A program made the translations under genes and the position numbers. The notes beneath the pieces are model-generated. The model saw only the letters and a program-made list of their open reading frames with translations, searched no databases and was not told the origin of the DNA. Source: Euptelea pleiosperma (taxonomy: Eukaryota; Streptophyta; Magnoliopsida; Ranunculales; Eupteleaceae). Taken from it: a stretch of DNA of 64,000 bases. Of the stretch, positions 33,223-44,269 are shown piece after piece. The DNA is taken from NCBI GenBank assembly GCA_035048495.1, contig CM068553.1:9355259-9419258 (forward strand), in the 5' to 3' direction. How positions within the stretch are numbered: the stretch's first letter is position 1; the number at the start of each line of letters is the position of its first letter.

Positions 33223-33659
33223 CGTCCTTTCATACCCAAACCCGGCCCTTAACCCATAGCTATATACTATAAGTTATAAGCTATAAGCTCGGGTTAAGCT
33301 TACCCAAACCCAACCATACATAACATCTTTTTGTATTGTTTGGCAAAACTAGAACGTTTGAAAAAAAAAAATTTGGTTAACAAGTCCCTAGGATTCTTTT
33401 GTTGTCGAAGAGAGCATCAGTGAGATCCTAAGTCTCTCATGTATAGACTTTCCTTGAACTTCTAATTGGACGATTAAGATTATCTAATCACTATGATTTT
33501 TAAACTATATATGTTCAAAGAGATGGCCCACTATAAAAGTGGTGGGTACCAAGGAGATTCTTAATTAGGGCCCAAGGCCTCATCATTGACAACTTGTTTT
33601 TAGACAATTAGCCTTGGAGAGAAACTTTGCTCCTCAGTGCATGGGAGCATATTCTCAAG
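33223..33659. other. No recognised feature
   Basis: A stretch without gene or clear repeat structure; GCTATAAGCT-like words recur near 33255-33290. Confidence 0.3.
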
Positions 33660-33973
33660 CAAGGTTTAAAATGGGCCGTTATAATGGTATAACGGATTGG
33701 GGGCATTACCGTTTTTTCGTTATAACGGATTGTAACACACGGGACCAAAAAGGGGGGAAATGGATCTAGAATTCAAATTTTCAGTAAAATTTATAAAAAA
33801 AAAATAATGGGAAATAACAGCTTTTTCTTTTTACTCATAAAATAACGGTCGTTATAACGAAAATAACAGCCTTTAATTTCTGAACGTTAAAACAGTGTAT
33901 AGCGTAATGGTGGAGGTCCGTTTCCATTATAATGGCCGTTATTTTCGTTATAACAGTTGTTTTTTAAACCATG
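33660..33973. mobile_element. hAT-like MITE, CAWGGTTTAAAA family
   Basis: It starts CAAGGTTTAAAATGGG and ends TTTTTTAAACCATG. The interior has CCGTTATAATGG and AACGGTCGTTATAACG. The 8-bp flanks agree in only 5 positions, so it is an older or ambiguous insertion. Confidence 0.6.
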
Positions 33974-34079
33974 CTATCAACCACCTTCACTTTGTACACC
34001 AGGCACTAGAGTAGATGGTTTGTGTGTACTCCCATCATGGGATAAGTTGCATATTCAATCCCGTGATAGGGCCTACTTA

Positions 34080-34335
34080 CTGCATGGAAGTTTGGCCCAC
34101 CCGATGGAGGATCTACACACTAATAATCCGACTATTGGTGATTTCTAGCAGTTGGATTTGATCATTTTCATGGGATTTAATTATGAGATTCGTGAATTTT
34201 GGAGTATTCAAATCCAACGGCTATAAATCTCAAATTAGGCTGATTTTTATGTGTACATCCACTAAGGGGTGGACCAAACATAAATGTGGTCAGTGGGCCC
34301 AAAAGAGGGCCGCGCGGCATTTCAGAAAGGGAAAC
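34080..34335. mobile_element. Core-B foldback element copy
   Basis: TGGAAGTTTGGCCCACCCGA and GGATCTACACACTAATAATC oppose CTGATTTTTATGTGTACATC and AATGTGGTCAGTGGGCCC, AGGGCCGCGCGGCATTT. The centre contains a short direct repeat around TTTCATGGGATTTAATTATG. Confidence 0.6.
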
Positions 34336-34818
34336 ATTTACACATCAAGCAATTTGAACATCAATGTACCAGGAATCTGAATTGAACTGATAACAACAGT
34401 TTTGGTTTTATCTAATTTGATATTGGAATCGAACGGACAAGAACCGAACCGATCTATAAATATAATGTTAAATATATAGTGTTGAAACTGTCGTATTACC
34501 AAAATTGGAACCAATGTACCGAGAACCGGAACCAAATAATCCCTTCCGGTTCTGATTCCAGATCCATCTTTATGACAACCGGAACCAGAACCCACAATAT
34601 TGGTTCTGGTTCTGGACACCCTAGGAACCGAACCCGAGCCAACCCGTTGAGAGTCTTGATTCTTGAGACCCCTATGTCAGGTAGCTAATAGAAATTTTGT
34701 TAGCAATGTACCCGACCCAAAATCTTATCTCTTTCTCTCTCTCTCTCTCTGTAATCTTGAATCTTAATTTTTGCCTTTAATAATTGAAATAGAACTTGAA
34801 TTCTCTCTTTCCTACTTA
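34336..34818. other. Repeat-like GAACCGGAACC tract and CT run
   Basis: At about 34370-34640 the sequence is rich in GGAACC and GGTTC words (for example CGGAACCAGAACCCACAA), as in simple-motif hAT-type elements, but no termini are visible. A CT microsatellite lies at about 34729-34750. Confidence 0.35.
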
Positions 34819-35029
34819 GGGGGCGTTTGGGAACTAGAAGTAAAAGCACTTCTACTAGTTGATTTTTTACCTCCAAAAAAGTCAAAATTAAAAGCGTGGG
34901 GAGGCCTTCTAAATTAGTTTTTAACTTTTCAAATGTTTAAATAGGAAACACATCCAAACTAACTTTTTTTTAACTTTTTGACTTATAAAAATAAATAAGT
35001 TACTTATTTTTGTGTTGCCGAACGCCCCC
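34819..35029. mobile_element. Tourist-like MITE, 211 bp
   Basis: TTA flanks both sides (34816-34818 and 35030-35032). The ends GGGGGCGTTTGGGAAC and, inverted, GGGGGCGTTCGGCAAC match in 14 of 16 positions. It lies about 230 bp beyond the NEET stop codon on the 3' side of that gene. Confidence 0.85.
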
Positions 35030-35257
35030 TTAATATTGAAAGTATCAAAGAGAGGGCCGTTAGTTTTGGGATTTAGATTTCGAGAAATTTCGAGAAACCA
35101 TGACCATGAGACCATCACATTTCCTAAGACTCAAGTTTCTTCAAATTAAACTACAATAAACATGCAAAATTAGATTTCTCGTCATCAACATCAAGCACTC
35201 AGACCTTCAAATATAAAGGAAAATCAGAGAAGAACAAACATTGAGAGAGAAAAACTA

Positions 35258-35596
35258 CTACTTCTTCTTCAAGAGCAAAGGACCAACGTTGTCCCCAGTA
35301 GCTTTGTTGTGCTTCACATGGCTTCCGTCACAGAGAGGGAAAGTCCCAGATCTCCAACACCTGCAATAAGCAGTAAGGGGTTTAGCGAGTTCGGTGACGA
35401 CAACAGAGTCTACAACTTTCTCTTCGTTCTTCCTTATCTCTGGGTTTATGGCTTCTGCTCTTATACCAACAACCCCAACTCTAACTGCAACGGTTCCTTT
35501 GCGTCGTTGCTGCTGCTGCTGCTTCGTGTTCAGACCTTCCATGGACGATGGGCTATAGGAGAACCGTGCCCCCACCATATTTACAATCGATGCCAT
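35258..35596 (-). CDS. NEET: CDGSH iron-sulfur domain protein, NEET family
   Basis: A single frame from ATG at 35596 encodes 112 aa; the in-frame codon 12 bp upstream is GTG, so it is not used. The N-terminal 45 residues are Ser/Arg-rich with a QQQQQ run (CTG repeat) and look like an organelle transit peptide. The CDGSH domain includes ITINPEIRK-like NPEIRKNEEKVVDSVV and the cluster-binding stretch CRCWRSGTFPLCDGSH, giving Cys78, Cys80, Cys89 and His93 as 2Fe-2S ligands, followed by HNKATGDNVGPLLLKKK. Length and sequence agree with plant NEET (Arabidopsis At5g51720), a dual-located plastid and mitochondrial protein in iron and ROS homeostasis. No intron is needed. Two G-box-bearing foldback elements lie 0.3-1.0 kb upstream. 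Confidence 0.95.
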   Translation of the reverse strand: MASIVNMVGARFSYSPSSMEGLNTKQQQQQRRKGTVAVRVGVVGIRAEAINPEIRKNEEKVVDSVVVTELAKPLTAYCRCWRSGTFPLCDGSHVKHNKATGDNVGPLLLKKK

Positions 35597-35854
35597 TCCA
35601 AATCCCACCTCTCTCTCTCACTTTCTCACTTTCTCACTTTCTTTCCTCTTGTTCTTTTCACGCGAAGAGTCTTAGAGATGAAGGGTTGGTGTGGGAATCC
35701 TTCTGAACGAGTAGATGTCGAACGTGTGGAGTGCACGCGCTCTCCATGAGCCACATGATCGGGAGGACTTCGCTTCCACACGTTATTTTGCTTTCATTTA
35801 GTAGTTTCGAGAACATGGTAATTATCTTACTAAGCTAATCCTTGCTGTTGAATC

Positions 35855-36192
35855 AGGTGACCATGACATCATAGAAAAGACAAATGACATCATGGTCACT
35901 TAAAGCTAGTTGCACACTCTTAGTGGACGCTTACCGTATGGATGTTTGGCCAGTCCTTCAGTGGACCTATAAACCAAAAATCAGCCTGATTAGTGATTTA
36001 CAACCTTTGGATATTTGCACCCAAATAATGCTCGAATTATTACCGTTAAAATCAACCCATGAAAATAACTTCAATCGAATCTCTTAGAAATCACAAATCA
36101 GGATGATTTTTGGTTTGGAGGTCCAATGAGGGACTGGTCCAACATCCATACGGTCAACTTCTTCTAAGATTATGCCACGTGGCCCCAAGAGA
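35855..36192. mobile_element. Core-A foldback element upstream of NEET
   Basis: The left end includes the inverted pair GTGACCATGACATCAT and ATGACATCATGGTCAC at about 35858-35901. Then come TTACCGTATGGATGTTTGGC and AAATCAGCCTGATTAGTGA, and the opposed AATCACAAATCAGGATGATT, CATCCATACGGTCAAC and TGCCACGTGGCCCC (36173). Confidence 0.65.
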
Positions 36193-36597
36193 GGGAAAAA
36201 CTTTGATGACAGTGGACTGTCATCAAGGCCGATGACAGTCATAATATAAGTCACGTGGCATACTCTTAAAGGACTCTGACCGTATGGATGTTTTGCCAAT
36301 CCCTAGATGGACCAACTAACCAGAACTAAGCCTGATTAGTGATTTCAAACCTTTGGATCTTTGTACCCCAAATAATGGTCAATAATGCTCAAATTCCCAC
36401 GGTTAAAATCAATCCATGAAAATAACTCCAGTCCAACGCCTAGAAATCACTAATGATTTTGATTTTTGGTTTGTAGGTCCACCTAGAGATTGGCCAAACA
36501 TCCATACGGTCTGTGTCCTCTAAGAATATGCCACATGGCTCATATAGTGGGCTGTAATCGGCCTCGGTAACAGTCGGCTTCCATTAAAGTTTTACGC
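36193..36597. mobile_element. Core-A foldback element, AAAACTTTGATGACAG arms
   Basis: It begins AAAAACTTTGATGACAGTGG with inner repeats of GATGACAGTC, then GTCACGTGGCATACTC, CTGACCGTATGGATGTTT and the common middle. The right arm has CCATACGGTCTGTGTCCTCT, GCCACATGGCTC and ends TTAAAGTTTTACGC. The terminal AAAACTTT is a diverged form of the GAGTAAAACTTT end. It abuts the preceding copy. Confidence 0.65.
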
Positions 36598-36993
36598 ACA
36601 GGGAGGTGGCACCTAAGTAGTTGTGTCAGGACGACTGGATAAAAAACAGACGGGATCAAAAAAAGTGTCCCATCCAAATAAGAAATAGAAATGCTAAGCC
36701 GGACCTTGGGTCTAGCCCCGAGTGTTGGTCCTGGTGGGTGGTGGGTCTATTTGGATCCACTACCAACAAAAAAAGGGTCCACAGTATGGTAGGTCCATGG
36801 ACATTTTTTTATTTATTTGTTGTGTAAGCCGGATCTATATAGAAGAAAGAAAAGAGCGACAACAAAAGAATTACCCTATGTCAGAAGGGCAACGCACAAC
36901 CTTTGTCAGGGCTAGAGACATCCAGTCCCGACCAAAAGAGGCCCACTGAACCGGGGTTATAGAAAGTTTACCCGGATGAACAATAGTATGAGC
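36598..36993. other. No recognised feature
   Basis: Sequence without supported gene; frames at 36621-36949 have no recognisable family features. Confidence 0.3.
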
Positions 36994-37276
36994 CATGGTT
37001 TAAAATAACGCCGTTTATACGGTTCTAACGGCCGTTAAAACGGTAACACCCGAAGCCTGTTACATTTAAAACCGTTTTGACGCTTAGAAAACAACGGCCA
37101 TTATTTCCTTCAAGTTCCATTAAATTCTGTTTTTTCGTTTTTGAATTTCAAATTTGGAATTTCGGCACCATTTTTTTCTGTTTTTTCCCTTTTAAATCTG
37201 TTAAATTCCATTTTTGCCCGTCCGTTACCATCCGTTTTAATGGTTATACCATTGAAACCGCCTCCTTTAAACCTTT
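36994..37276. mobile_element. hAT-like MITE, CATGGTTTAAAA end
   Basis: GTATGAGC (36986-36993) and GTATGACC (37277-37284) flank it, 7 of 8 matching. It begins CATGGTTTAAAATAACG and ends CCTCCTTTAAACCTTT. The inner words are AACGGCCGTTAAAACGG and related. Confidence 0.7.
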
Positions 37277-38009
37277 GTATGACCGTATGAGCATCCAAAT
37301 TAATTACACGTCCAGAAAAAGGAAAAATAATGATTAACTAGGATAAGGATCCACCAATTTCAACCTTGTTACCAACCGAGACCAGGTCCATATACCCGGA
37401 TATAAAAGGTCTCTTTTTACTGATCAGACCCGACCTGATGTAGTTGGATTTGATTACAGGTGGAAATGGACTGGGCTCACCCAATGAGTTCTCGAATTCT
37501 GGGTTTGGGCTGTGCTTTCCAGCCTACAGGCTGATCTAGGCCTGAATACGTAAAATATAAATGGGCTGGGCTTGAGCTGTCCTTTCCAGCCTACGGGATG
37601 ATCTAGGCCTGATTTTGTGATGCATTACATAAAACATAAATGCTCTGGGCTTGGGTTTTAAGACCTTTTGTTCGAATCTATGGGGTTGTTTGGGCTCTCA
37701 GCTTTCAGATTCAGCAGTTGGATGTTCACAGGCTTAGGCCCATTCAGCAACTGAAGATGGGCATGCGTGGGGAGGGCATTGGCGACAATTTTCAATCCTG
37801 AGCCAGGCTGGCCTAATCTCGAGGTCCATTTATAAATGGACCAGGCTTGGGCTTACCTTGGACTGGCTGGAGACCAGTCCACGTGCATGCCTTGTTTCCA
37901 CTAATCGGATCTGGATATTCAAATATAACTGCTGTGTCAGTCATTTAGTCTGAATTCTATAGGACCAGGTTTTATGCATTCTTTCATAGGAACCCTCCTT
38001 AAAATGCCA
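37277..38009. repeat. GGGCT/GGCCT-rich degenerate tandem tract
   Basis: At about 37515-37615 the block TTTCCAGCCTAC followed by TGATCTAGGCCTGA occurs twice about 66 bp apart, with ATAAATGGGCTGGGCTTG between. The surrounding sequence to 37870 is full of GGGCT/AGGCC words. No termini or coding frame. Confidence 0.45.
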
Positions 38010-38290
38010 CATGACACTCTTCCATAATTACTGACCCATGAATGTTTGCCCCACCCTTGGTAGACCCACATGCCAAAATCAGCCTGATTGGTGATTTGTG
38101 GCCACTGGCTCTGAGCTTTTCTCGTCATGGGCTTGGAGCTCATTCAAAGGCCTGTTCATGAAGCCTATGACGAAAGAAATTATCAAATCCAATGGCTAAA
38201 GTTCATCAATCAGGCTGATTTTGATGTTTCACAAGGGTTGGGCACATTCATGGGGTCAGCGGGTCCGAAAGATTGCCACATGGCATTTTC
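38010..38290. mobile_element. Core-B foldback element copy
   Basis: TGCCACATGACACTCTTCC, CCTTGGTAGACCCACATGCC and AATCAGCCTGATTGGTGATT on the left oppose TCATCAATCAGGCTGATTTT, AAGGGTTGGGCACATTCATG and TTGCCACATGGCATT on the right. CTCGTCATGGGCTTGGAGC and CCTATGACGA mark the centre. Confidence 0.65.
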
Positions 38291-38404
38291 GGGAGGAGTC
38301 TGGTCTTATAGAATTTGCAACACTGTCACAGCAGGGGACATCTGCATTGGAAGAAAAGTGCATGATTGTAGGGTTATTTTTTTTTTGGAAGAAGCGGCAA
38401 AATA

Positions 38405-39352
38405 GGAAAGTTTCAGCTTAAAGGGTTGAGGATTGGCCCAACCCGAGCCCAACTTACAAACTACAACAATTTTGACGCACCCACATCGAAGATGAATCAA
38501 TAGCTGATTTTTGGTGAGGATGATCTCCTCATCATATAGATCACCCCTACAAAAAATCAGCTTATTCTGAAATTTCTAGCCCCATCAAATGTGGTTTTCA
38601 AGTTAACGATAAAAATAAATGGTCCATAATTCTTCAACTTGTAAACCAGTCTACGAATATCAGATTGATTTGAATTTTTGTGAGGATGATCTCCTCACTA
38701 TAGAGACCATCCTTGCCAAAAATCATCTCATTCCAATACTTCTAATTTATAAATTGGCCGACGCCAATTTTTGTTGTAAAAGATATTGTATGAAATTGTT
38801 GTCCCCTGATCCTAACCCATTAGTTTTACCGACAAATATCTACACGACATTTTGGCAAATGCAGCAACCCATGGATGTTTGTCCTTGGTAACTACAACCT
38901 TTGTGTGATATTACCAAATGTCACTGAAACTACATTTTGACATTTTATGTGATCGGTTGATAGTGAAAATGTCGTGTTTTTCTCTAACGATTATTTTTGG
39001 TTATTTCTTTAGTGACTTTTATCGTGCATTTAAGTTAATGAACTTTTCCGTCAATATAAAAATATCATGTTTTCTTTCACGAGCTTTGGAAATGAAGTTA
39101 TGCTATTATTTAATGGTTAGCACAACGGCTATTGTATTGACCGATAAATTATTTTAAAATGAAAAAATTCAACAATAATTCCAACCAATAAAAAAATTAA
39201 GAAATTAACCAACCCGACTAACCCGACCCAACCCGATAGGGTTAGAAAATCTAGGCCCGACCTTGGGTTGGGTTGGGTTAGGGTTGACATCCTTTAAGGT
39301 TGGGTTGGGCTAGGGTTGACCTCCAACCCGACCCAACCCGCCCGAGTTGCAG
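38405..39352 (-). mobile_element. Second TAGGGCTGCAA hAT-like element, reversed, with an insertion
   Basis: The right end GAGTTGCAGCCCTA at about 39339-39352 and the CAACCCGACCCAACCCG tract are the inverted counterpart of 32424 onward. Inner words match too (ACATTTTGGCAAATGCAGCA, TACATTTTGACATTTTATG and GATCGGTTGAT against 32815-32935). The left terminus is degraded. A palindromic GGGTCGA-family relative occupies about 38455-38825. Confidence 0.65.
38455..38825. mobile_element. Palindromic MITE nested in the hAT-like element
   Basis: TTTTGACGCACCCACATCGA, GATGAATCAATAGCTGA and GAGGATGATCTCCTCA on the left are answered by GAGGATGATCTCCTCACTAT, CCAAAAATCATCTCATTCC and ACGCCAATTTTTGTTGTAAA. It carries an inner stretch (TGGTCCATAATTCTTCAACT, CAGTCTACGAATATCAGA) also present at 41365 and 56560. 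Confidence 0.6.
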
Positions 39353-39411
39353 CCCTAATAGTTATAAAGGAAATAAGATGAAGTTGGAAAAATCAGATTT
39401 GCCCATGAGGT

Positions 39412-39540
39412 TGCTTAAAGGGAAAATTTATTTGCACCCCACAAATTGTGCAAGCACCCCGAATAAAACTTTGCTGCCCGCCTACAATATGAGCCACGTG
39501 GCACATTTTTAGAGGACACTGACCGTATGGATGTTTGCTT
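39412..39540. mobile_element. Two foldback-element end fragments
   Basis: GGGAAAATTTATTTGCACCCC at about 39420 matches the end of the element at 48463. It is directly followed by a core-A left arm (ATGAGCCACGTGGCAC, GACACTGACCGTATGGATGT), which stops abruptly at about 39535. Confidence 0.5.
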
Positions 39541-39635
39541 GGATAAAAATAGAGAGAATATGAACTTTACCTTCTGAAAATACAGAAAATCAAATATATG
39601 TAGTAAGAGGTAAATTTTATCAAAAAAAAAGCTAA

Positions 39636-39958
39636 GGGCGTGTTTGATTACCAGTTTCCCACAGAAAATTTACATTTTCTCATGATAATACAATTTTCCA
39701 TTCTTTGATGGCCATTTTAAATGAAGAAAACTTTCTCGAGAAAACGAGATTTTTCCATCCAAGACCAGAATTCATTTATATTCCACATGTAAGAAATCGT
39801 TTCCACGGGAAAATACGTTCTTATTTTCTCAAATAATTAAAAAAAATACATATTTTCTTGGGTGAATTTAAAGTGTTTAAACAGTCATTTCTCATTAAAT
39901 TATTCTAAGGTAAAAGATGATTTTCTCAGTAAAAGTTTATGTGCAATCAAACGCGCCC
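39636..39958. mobile_element. Tourist-like MITE, 323 bp
   Basis: TAA flanks both sides (39633-39635, 39959-39961). The ends GGGCGTGTTTGATTACC and, inverted, GGGCGCGTTTGATTGC match well. The interior has AAAATTTACATTTTCTC and GAAAATACGTTCTTATTTTC words typical of the family. Confidence 0.8.
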
Positions 39959-40363
39959 TAAGACTGAAACATTTGAAGAAAGAATTTGAGGGTCCAGAAG
40001 GTTCCCAATGAGGAGGCCTGATCTTAAATATGGAAGTCATCAATGGACGCGTCTCTCCCTCACTCTTAAAACTGGACACAAAAGGCTCAAGTCTTATTTA
40101 GCTTCTCCATTGGTCCACTGACAGCTTTTAAGTCATCTTTTGCCGTGATTTGGGTGTCGGTGGCAAGAAAAAATCAATTCGGCATGAACAAAAGAAGAGG
40201 TGTGTGTGTGTGAGAGTAGAACTTCGCTGAGGGACAAAGTTGCAAGACGGACCACAATATGCGCCACGTCGCATATTCTTGGAGATTTTTTCACATAATG
40301 GATTTTTGGCCTTGGTGGACCTGCAAGCCACAGTCAATCCAAAATGTCAAGAAGAAATTTTTT

Positions 40364-40455
40364 TTTGAAGCGGCGAAGCAGTGGCAAATCATATCGTGCC
40401 ACAATCCGCTGTTTAAAAGCAGTGTGATTGGCCACTGCTTCGCCGCTTCAAAAAA
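40364..40455. repeat. Hairpin with 24-bp perfect arms
   Basis: TTTTGAAGCGGCGAAGCAGT plus GGC on the left is exactly inverted by GCCACTGCTTCGCCGCTTCA on the right, with a loop of about 45 bp containing CGTGCCACAATCCGCTG. CCGCTGCTTCAAAAA is repeated once more just outside. It could be a small MITE. Confidence 0.7.
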
Positions 40456-40609
40456 TCCGCTGCTTCAAAAATTTTCTCGTGTCAATAACAGCATATGGCA
40501 TTTTTAATTGATGGAATTAGCTCTTGTAGAAATGGGCAATTAAAGTCCATCAACTTTTTAATTATTCGCTTGCACTTAGAGCCAAATTTTTTTATTAAAT
40601 CTGTGATCA

Positions 40610-40935
40610 AGGACATCGGCCGACCATAATATGGGGTATGTGGCACACTGTTGGATACCAATGACCGTATAGATGTTTGGCCCATCCCTAGGTGGACCCA
40701 TAGAGATCATCCTCACCAAAAAATTATAATGATTAGTGATTTCTAAGTGTTGGATCTTTGTACCCCAAATAATGCTAAATAATGCTAAGATCCAAAGGTT
40801 TGAAATCATTAATCATGCTGATTTTATATGCAGGTCCACTTAGGGATGACCAAACATCCTTAGGGTGAGTCACGTGCCATGTGGTGTATATTGTTGTCCA
40901 TCATGTCGGTCAACAAAGTTTTACTCAAGTTTAGT
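40610..40935. mobile_element. Core-A foldback element with GTTTTACTC right end
   Basis: Left: GACATCGGCCGACC, TATGTGGCACACTG, ATGACCGTATAGATGTTTGG. Right: AATCATTAATCATGCTGATT, CCAAACATCC, TCATGTCGGTCAACAAAGTT and TTACTC at 40929. A short block ATAGAGATCATCCTCACCAA from the palindromic GGGTCGA family sits within its left arm at about 40699-40720. The left terminus is lost. Confidence 0.6.
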
Positions 40936-40979
40936 CTATCAACAATATATTAGGAGTCTTAGGACACAGTTCTCTTTTG

Positions 40980-41290
40980 TGACTTGACTAGTGGGTGGCC
41001 CGTGCCCACGGCACTCCCTGACAAAGCATTTGCCTAAATCGGGTGTGAGTGGCTAAGATCCACCATCCAATTGCGGATAAGATCTCAACTATATATACAT
41101 GAAGCCTATAAGAGGGGAAGACAACTAAGCTAATCTGTTATATAGATAGTGGGTGGCCCGTGCCCACAGCTCTCCATGACAAAGCATTTGCCATAATCGG
41201 GTGTGAGTGGTGGAGATCCAAAGCCTATTGGGGGGATAAGATCTTGGCCATCCTTTATGAAGCTGGATAACAGGGGAGACAACTTCCCTG
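40980..41290. repeat. 158-bp direct duplication
   Basis: AGTGGGTGGCCCGTGCCCAC, TGACAAAGCATTTGCC, ATCGGGTGTGAGTGG and GATAAGATCT occur at about 40990 and again at about 41148. The second copy runs up to the palindromic MITE at 41292. It has the look of a short transposon duplicated in tandem. Confidence 0.6.
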
Positions 41291-41291
41291 T

Positions 41292-41534
41292 GGGTCGGAC
41301 TCCAGGGACCCCCATTTTTGACCCCCACTTTGGCGTACCCACATAGAAGATGAATCAATGGCTGATTTTATGGTCCGTAAGTGTTCAACTTCTAAACCAG
41401 TCTACGAATAAAGGAATAATTTGAATTTTCATGAGGATGATCTCTTCAACATAGAGATCATCTTCACCAAAAATCAGCCATTGATTCATCTTCTATGTGG
41501 GTACGCCAAAATGGGGGGCCCTTGAGTCCGACCC
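41292..41534. mobile_element. Palindromic MITE, GGGTCGGACTC end
   Basis: It begins GGGTCGGACTCCAGGGACCC and ends inverted as GGGCCCTTGAGTCCGACCC. Inner arms TTTGGCGTACCCACATAGAA and GATGAATCAATGGCTGA pair with the right side. The flanks show no clear duplication. Confidence 0.7.
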
Positions 41535-41944
41535 TTTGTTATAGAGATAAGTCTCGAAAAAATCTGTGACTTCCACTTTCCCACCATAACACGGTTTTCG
41601 AAAAAGTTAACATTTGAAAAAGTAGTAGAACATAAAGAAGCAGGCTCTGTGGGTCCGCGCCATGTCACCACCTCATCCTTTCTAAAAGGAACTTGCCTTA
41701 TTTGCCACATAGGGAGATGATGAAATGGTGAAACGTGGGCCGAGCAGGCCCACTACCTCGGCTTCCATGTACGAAAATAGCCCATGATGGAGGGTTCATT
41801 TTTTCTAATGAGTAGAAAACATTTTCCCTGTTAGCTATGGATATAATAACACTAGACACTATCCTCGAATCTTACTTCGAGAACTAAAAGAAGTCAAACA
41901 AGGAAACAAAGCCTCCCCCCACTGAGTAGGGTAGAACTTTGTTG

Positions 41945-42300
41945 ATGGACCACATCATATGAGCCAAGTGGCACTATTAACCGTAAAACTTCGCTGACTG
42001 TGGGCTGTCAGCGAAGCTGCTGACTACAAATGTGGATTTTTAACCTAATTCGAGTTTCGTTTCGTCCCGTTTCGTTTAAAAAAATTAGGTACATGTCGCT
42101 GACTTTGTGGTATTCAACAGCTTCGCTGACAGCCCGCAATTTAAGTATTCTTTGAGGTATAAAGATCCAAAGGTTTGAAGTCACAAATGAGGTTGATTTT
42201 TGGTATGTAGGTCCAACTAGGGATAGGATAAACACAACAATTAGGTATAAGTGGTATCTAATTGTGTGCCACGTGGCTCACACTGTTGTCCAGATGTCGG
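41945..42300. mobile_element. Core-A foldback element with CGCTGACAG stem words
   Basis: GTAAAACTTCGCTGACTGTG with GGGCTGTCAGCGAAG forms a small hairpin at about 41988-42018, and CAGCTTCGCTGACAGCCC follows at 42118. The right arm has GTGCCACGTGGCTCACACTG and TGTCGGTCGACAAG. Several core segments are deleted. Confidence 0.5.
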
Positions 42301-43089
42301 TCGACAAGATGGTTGATGATTTTTAGCTATTGGTTTTAGTACTCAAAAATATGGTTGACTCTGAAAGTTAGAATCACGCCTTAAAAAGTGTCTTTAAGAC
42401 TCCATACCTATGTTTCAAAGTTTTCTATTATGTCATGTTCGGGATGGACTTTTCGATTTTGATCTCCAAGGGTTAACACGTTTTAGCCAAAATGCGATAT
42501 TTTTCCCTCCCAAAATTTTTATTGTAAATATCTAAAGATTTATAAGAATTATATTAATAATAATTTAATTTTTAAAATTCTATTATTTTTTATATATTCT
42601 CAATTAAAAGTGATTTTCGTCACTTTAATAATCCTCTAAAAATCTTATTTTAGGTTAATTATGAACTAGAAATGAACGAAGGCCCATAAGTATTAACTAG
42701 GCTTCATTTATGATCATTTAAAGATCTAAAGGCCCACCCAAAAATTATTTTAATTCAACCAAAGTGCAACTAAATATTAATACTTAATATTTATAATGAC
42801 TAAATTAATAAAAAAATAATTAAAATTTCAAAAATACCCTAAAAAAATTCAGGGTAATACAGGCACCATCCTTGAAAATTAATCTACATAATCAAATGGT
42901 TGCATTGATCCAAAAAAATGAAAACATACATTCCCTGTTATATATAACCACCTAGCTCTTGAACTTACTTTTAAAAGAGAAAAAATCTCTTAAACCCCAA
43001 AAATTTTAATTAACCTTAACAAAATAATTTGTTAGAATCAATGGAACATCTAGTTATTCTTGTTCAAAAAAATTGAAAAATAATTGAAA
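42301..43089. other. AT-rich sequence, no gene
   Basis: TTTTTAGCTATTGGTTTTAGTAC-type words at 42330-42380 resemble a core-B fragment. The remainder to 43089 is AT-rich, without inverted ends or reading frames, and may be decayed retrotransposon. Confidence 0.3.
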
Positions 43090-43303
43090 AAAGCGCCAAA
43101 ATTAAAATTTTGAATTTTAAATTTTCAATAAAATTTATAATGGAAAATAACATAAATAGATGATGTTATTTTAAAACTTTTTCACGAAAATAACGGTTAT
43201 TATTTTTTGAGCATTAAAACGGTACATAACATAACGGGGGAGGTCCAGATCCATTATAACGGTCGTTAATTTCGTTATAATGGCCTTTTTAAATCATGGT
43301 ATA
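43090..43303. mobile_element. hAT-like MITE, right half
   Basis: AATTTTGAATTTTAAATTTT, AAAATAACGGTTATTATTTT and CGGTCGTTAATTTCG precede the end TTTTTAAATCATG at about 43300. The left end is not identifiable. Confidence 0.45.
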
Positions 43304-43658
43304 GATTAGTCGGTGGCACATGCATGTGTATATTACTGCGCGTACCATTAGTTAAGCAATACAAGGTGGCGGGAATTCATATTGATGAATAGGGGGGGGG
43401 CGTTCATGTTCCCTAGCCACATTAGGTAGTGGAAGTTATCTGTTCATCATCATCATAAGCCTTTTCGTAATGGTATGGAGTCGAAAAAGTTCTCTGATAT
43501 GACTTAAATTGGACATAATTCAAATGCATGGTATGACCACAAAAGGAAAGAAATTAAATAGTTACGAAAGGCCTATATTTATATGTATCCTCTTATTTCA
43601 GAAATTAAAGAATTATAAAGGCTGCATCGGAAATATTGATGAAGGTAAGAAAAGGGAA

Positions 43659-44095
43659 TCTATTACTACTTTAAAGCCAAAACTGGGGTTGGAGCATGCC
43701 CATCACATGGCGATCATCAATGTCCATCATGTAGGAGGTCTATGATGAACATTGAGGACGGATGACAATATGAGCCATGTGGCACACTCTTAAAGACCAC
43801 TGACTGTATGGATGTTTGGCCCACTGACCGTATTTGTAATTTTTATCCGTTGTATTAGTCTTTTTCGTGGTTTATTTTTAATCATGGATTTCGAGCATTA
43901 TTTAGGTTACTTAGATCCAAAGGTTAGAAATCACTAATCAGGCTAATTTTTGGTACTTACGTCTACCTAGGGATGGTCCAAACATCCATAACGGTCAGTA
44001 ATCTATAAAAATGTGCCACGTGGCTCACATGTGTGAAGGGCATGCCCCCCGACGGCCCAATCCCAGTTTTGGCTTTAAAATAGTAATAGATAGAG
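43659..44095. mobile_element. Core-A foldback element with TCTATTACTACTTTAAAGCC arms
   Basis: TCTATTACTACTTTAAAGCC plus AAAACTGGGGTTGG at the left end is inverted at 44054-44095 (CCAATCCCAGTTTTGGC, TTTAAAATAGTAATAGA). Inside are GAGCCATGTGGCACACTC, GACTGTATGGATGTTTGGCC, AATCACTAATCAGGCTAATT and GTGCCACGTGGCTCAC. This terminal arm type is unlike the others carrying the same core. The left third includes an extra inverted CATCATAGA/TCTATGATG pair. Confidence 0.7.
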
Positions 44096-44269
44096 GACCA
44101 CTATTACAACTGTGCTTGCCTTTTTAGCTGTGAGCCCATCACTTGAGCTGTCAACGGTGCTAGCCCTTTTGTTTTTTAAGAAAAACAAATAACTACCAAC
44201 TACCCACGATCATTGCTCTTTTCCTCCCCCAAAATTCAAAATCAAATAGTTAAACAACAGCCCATGGTA

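Noticed and set aside
41283..41543. Target duplication of the MITE at 41292
   Set aside because: CTTCCCTGT and TTTGTTATA do not match; the element is called on its ends only.
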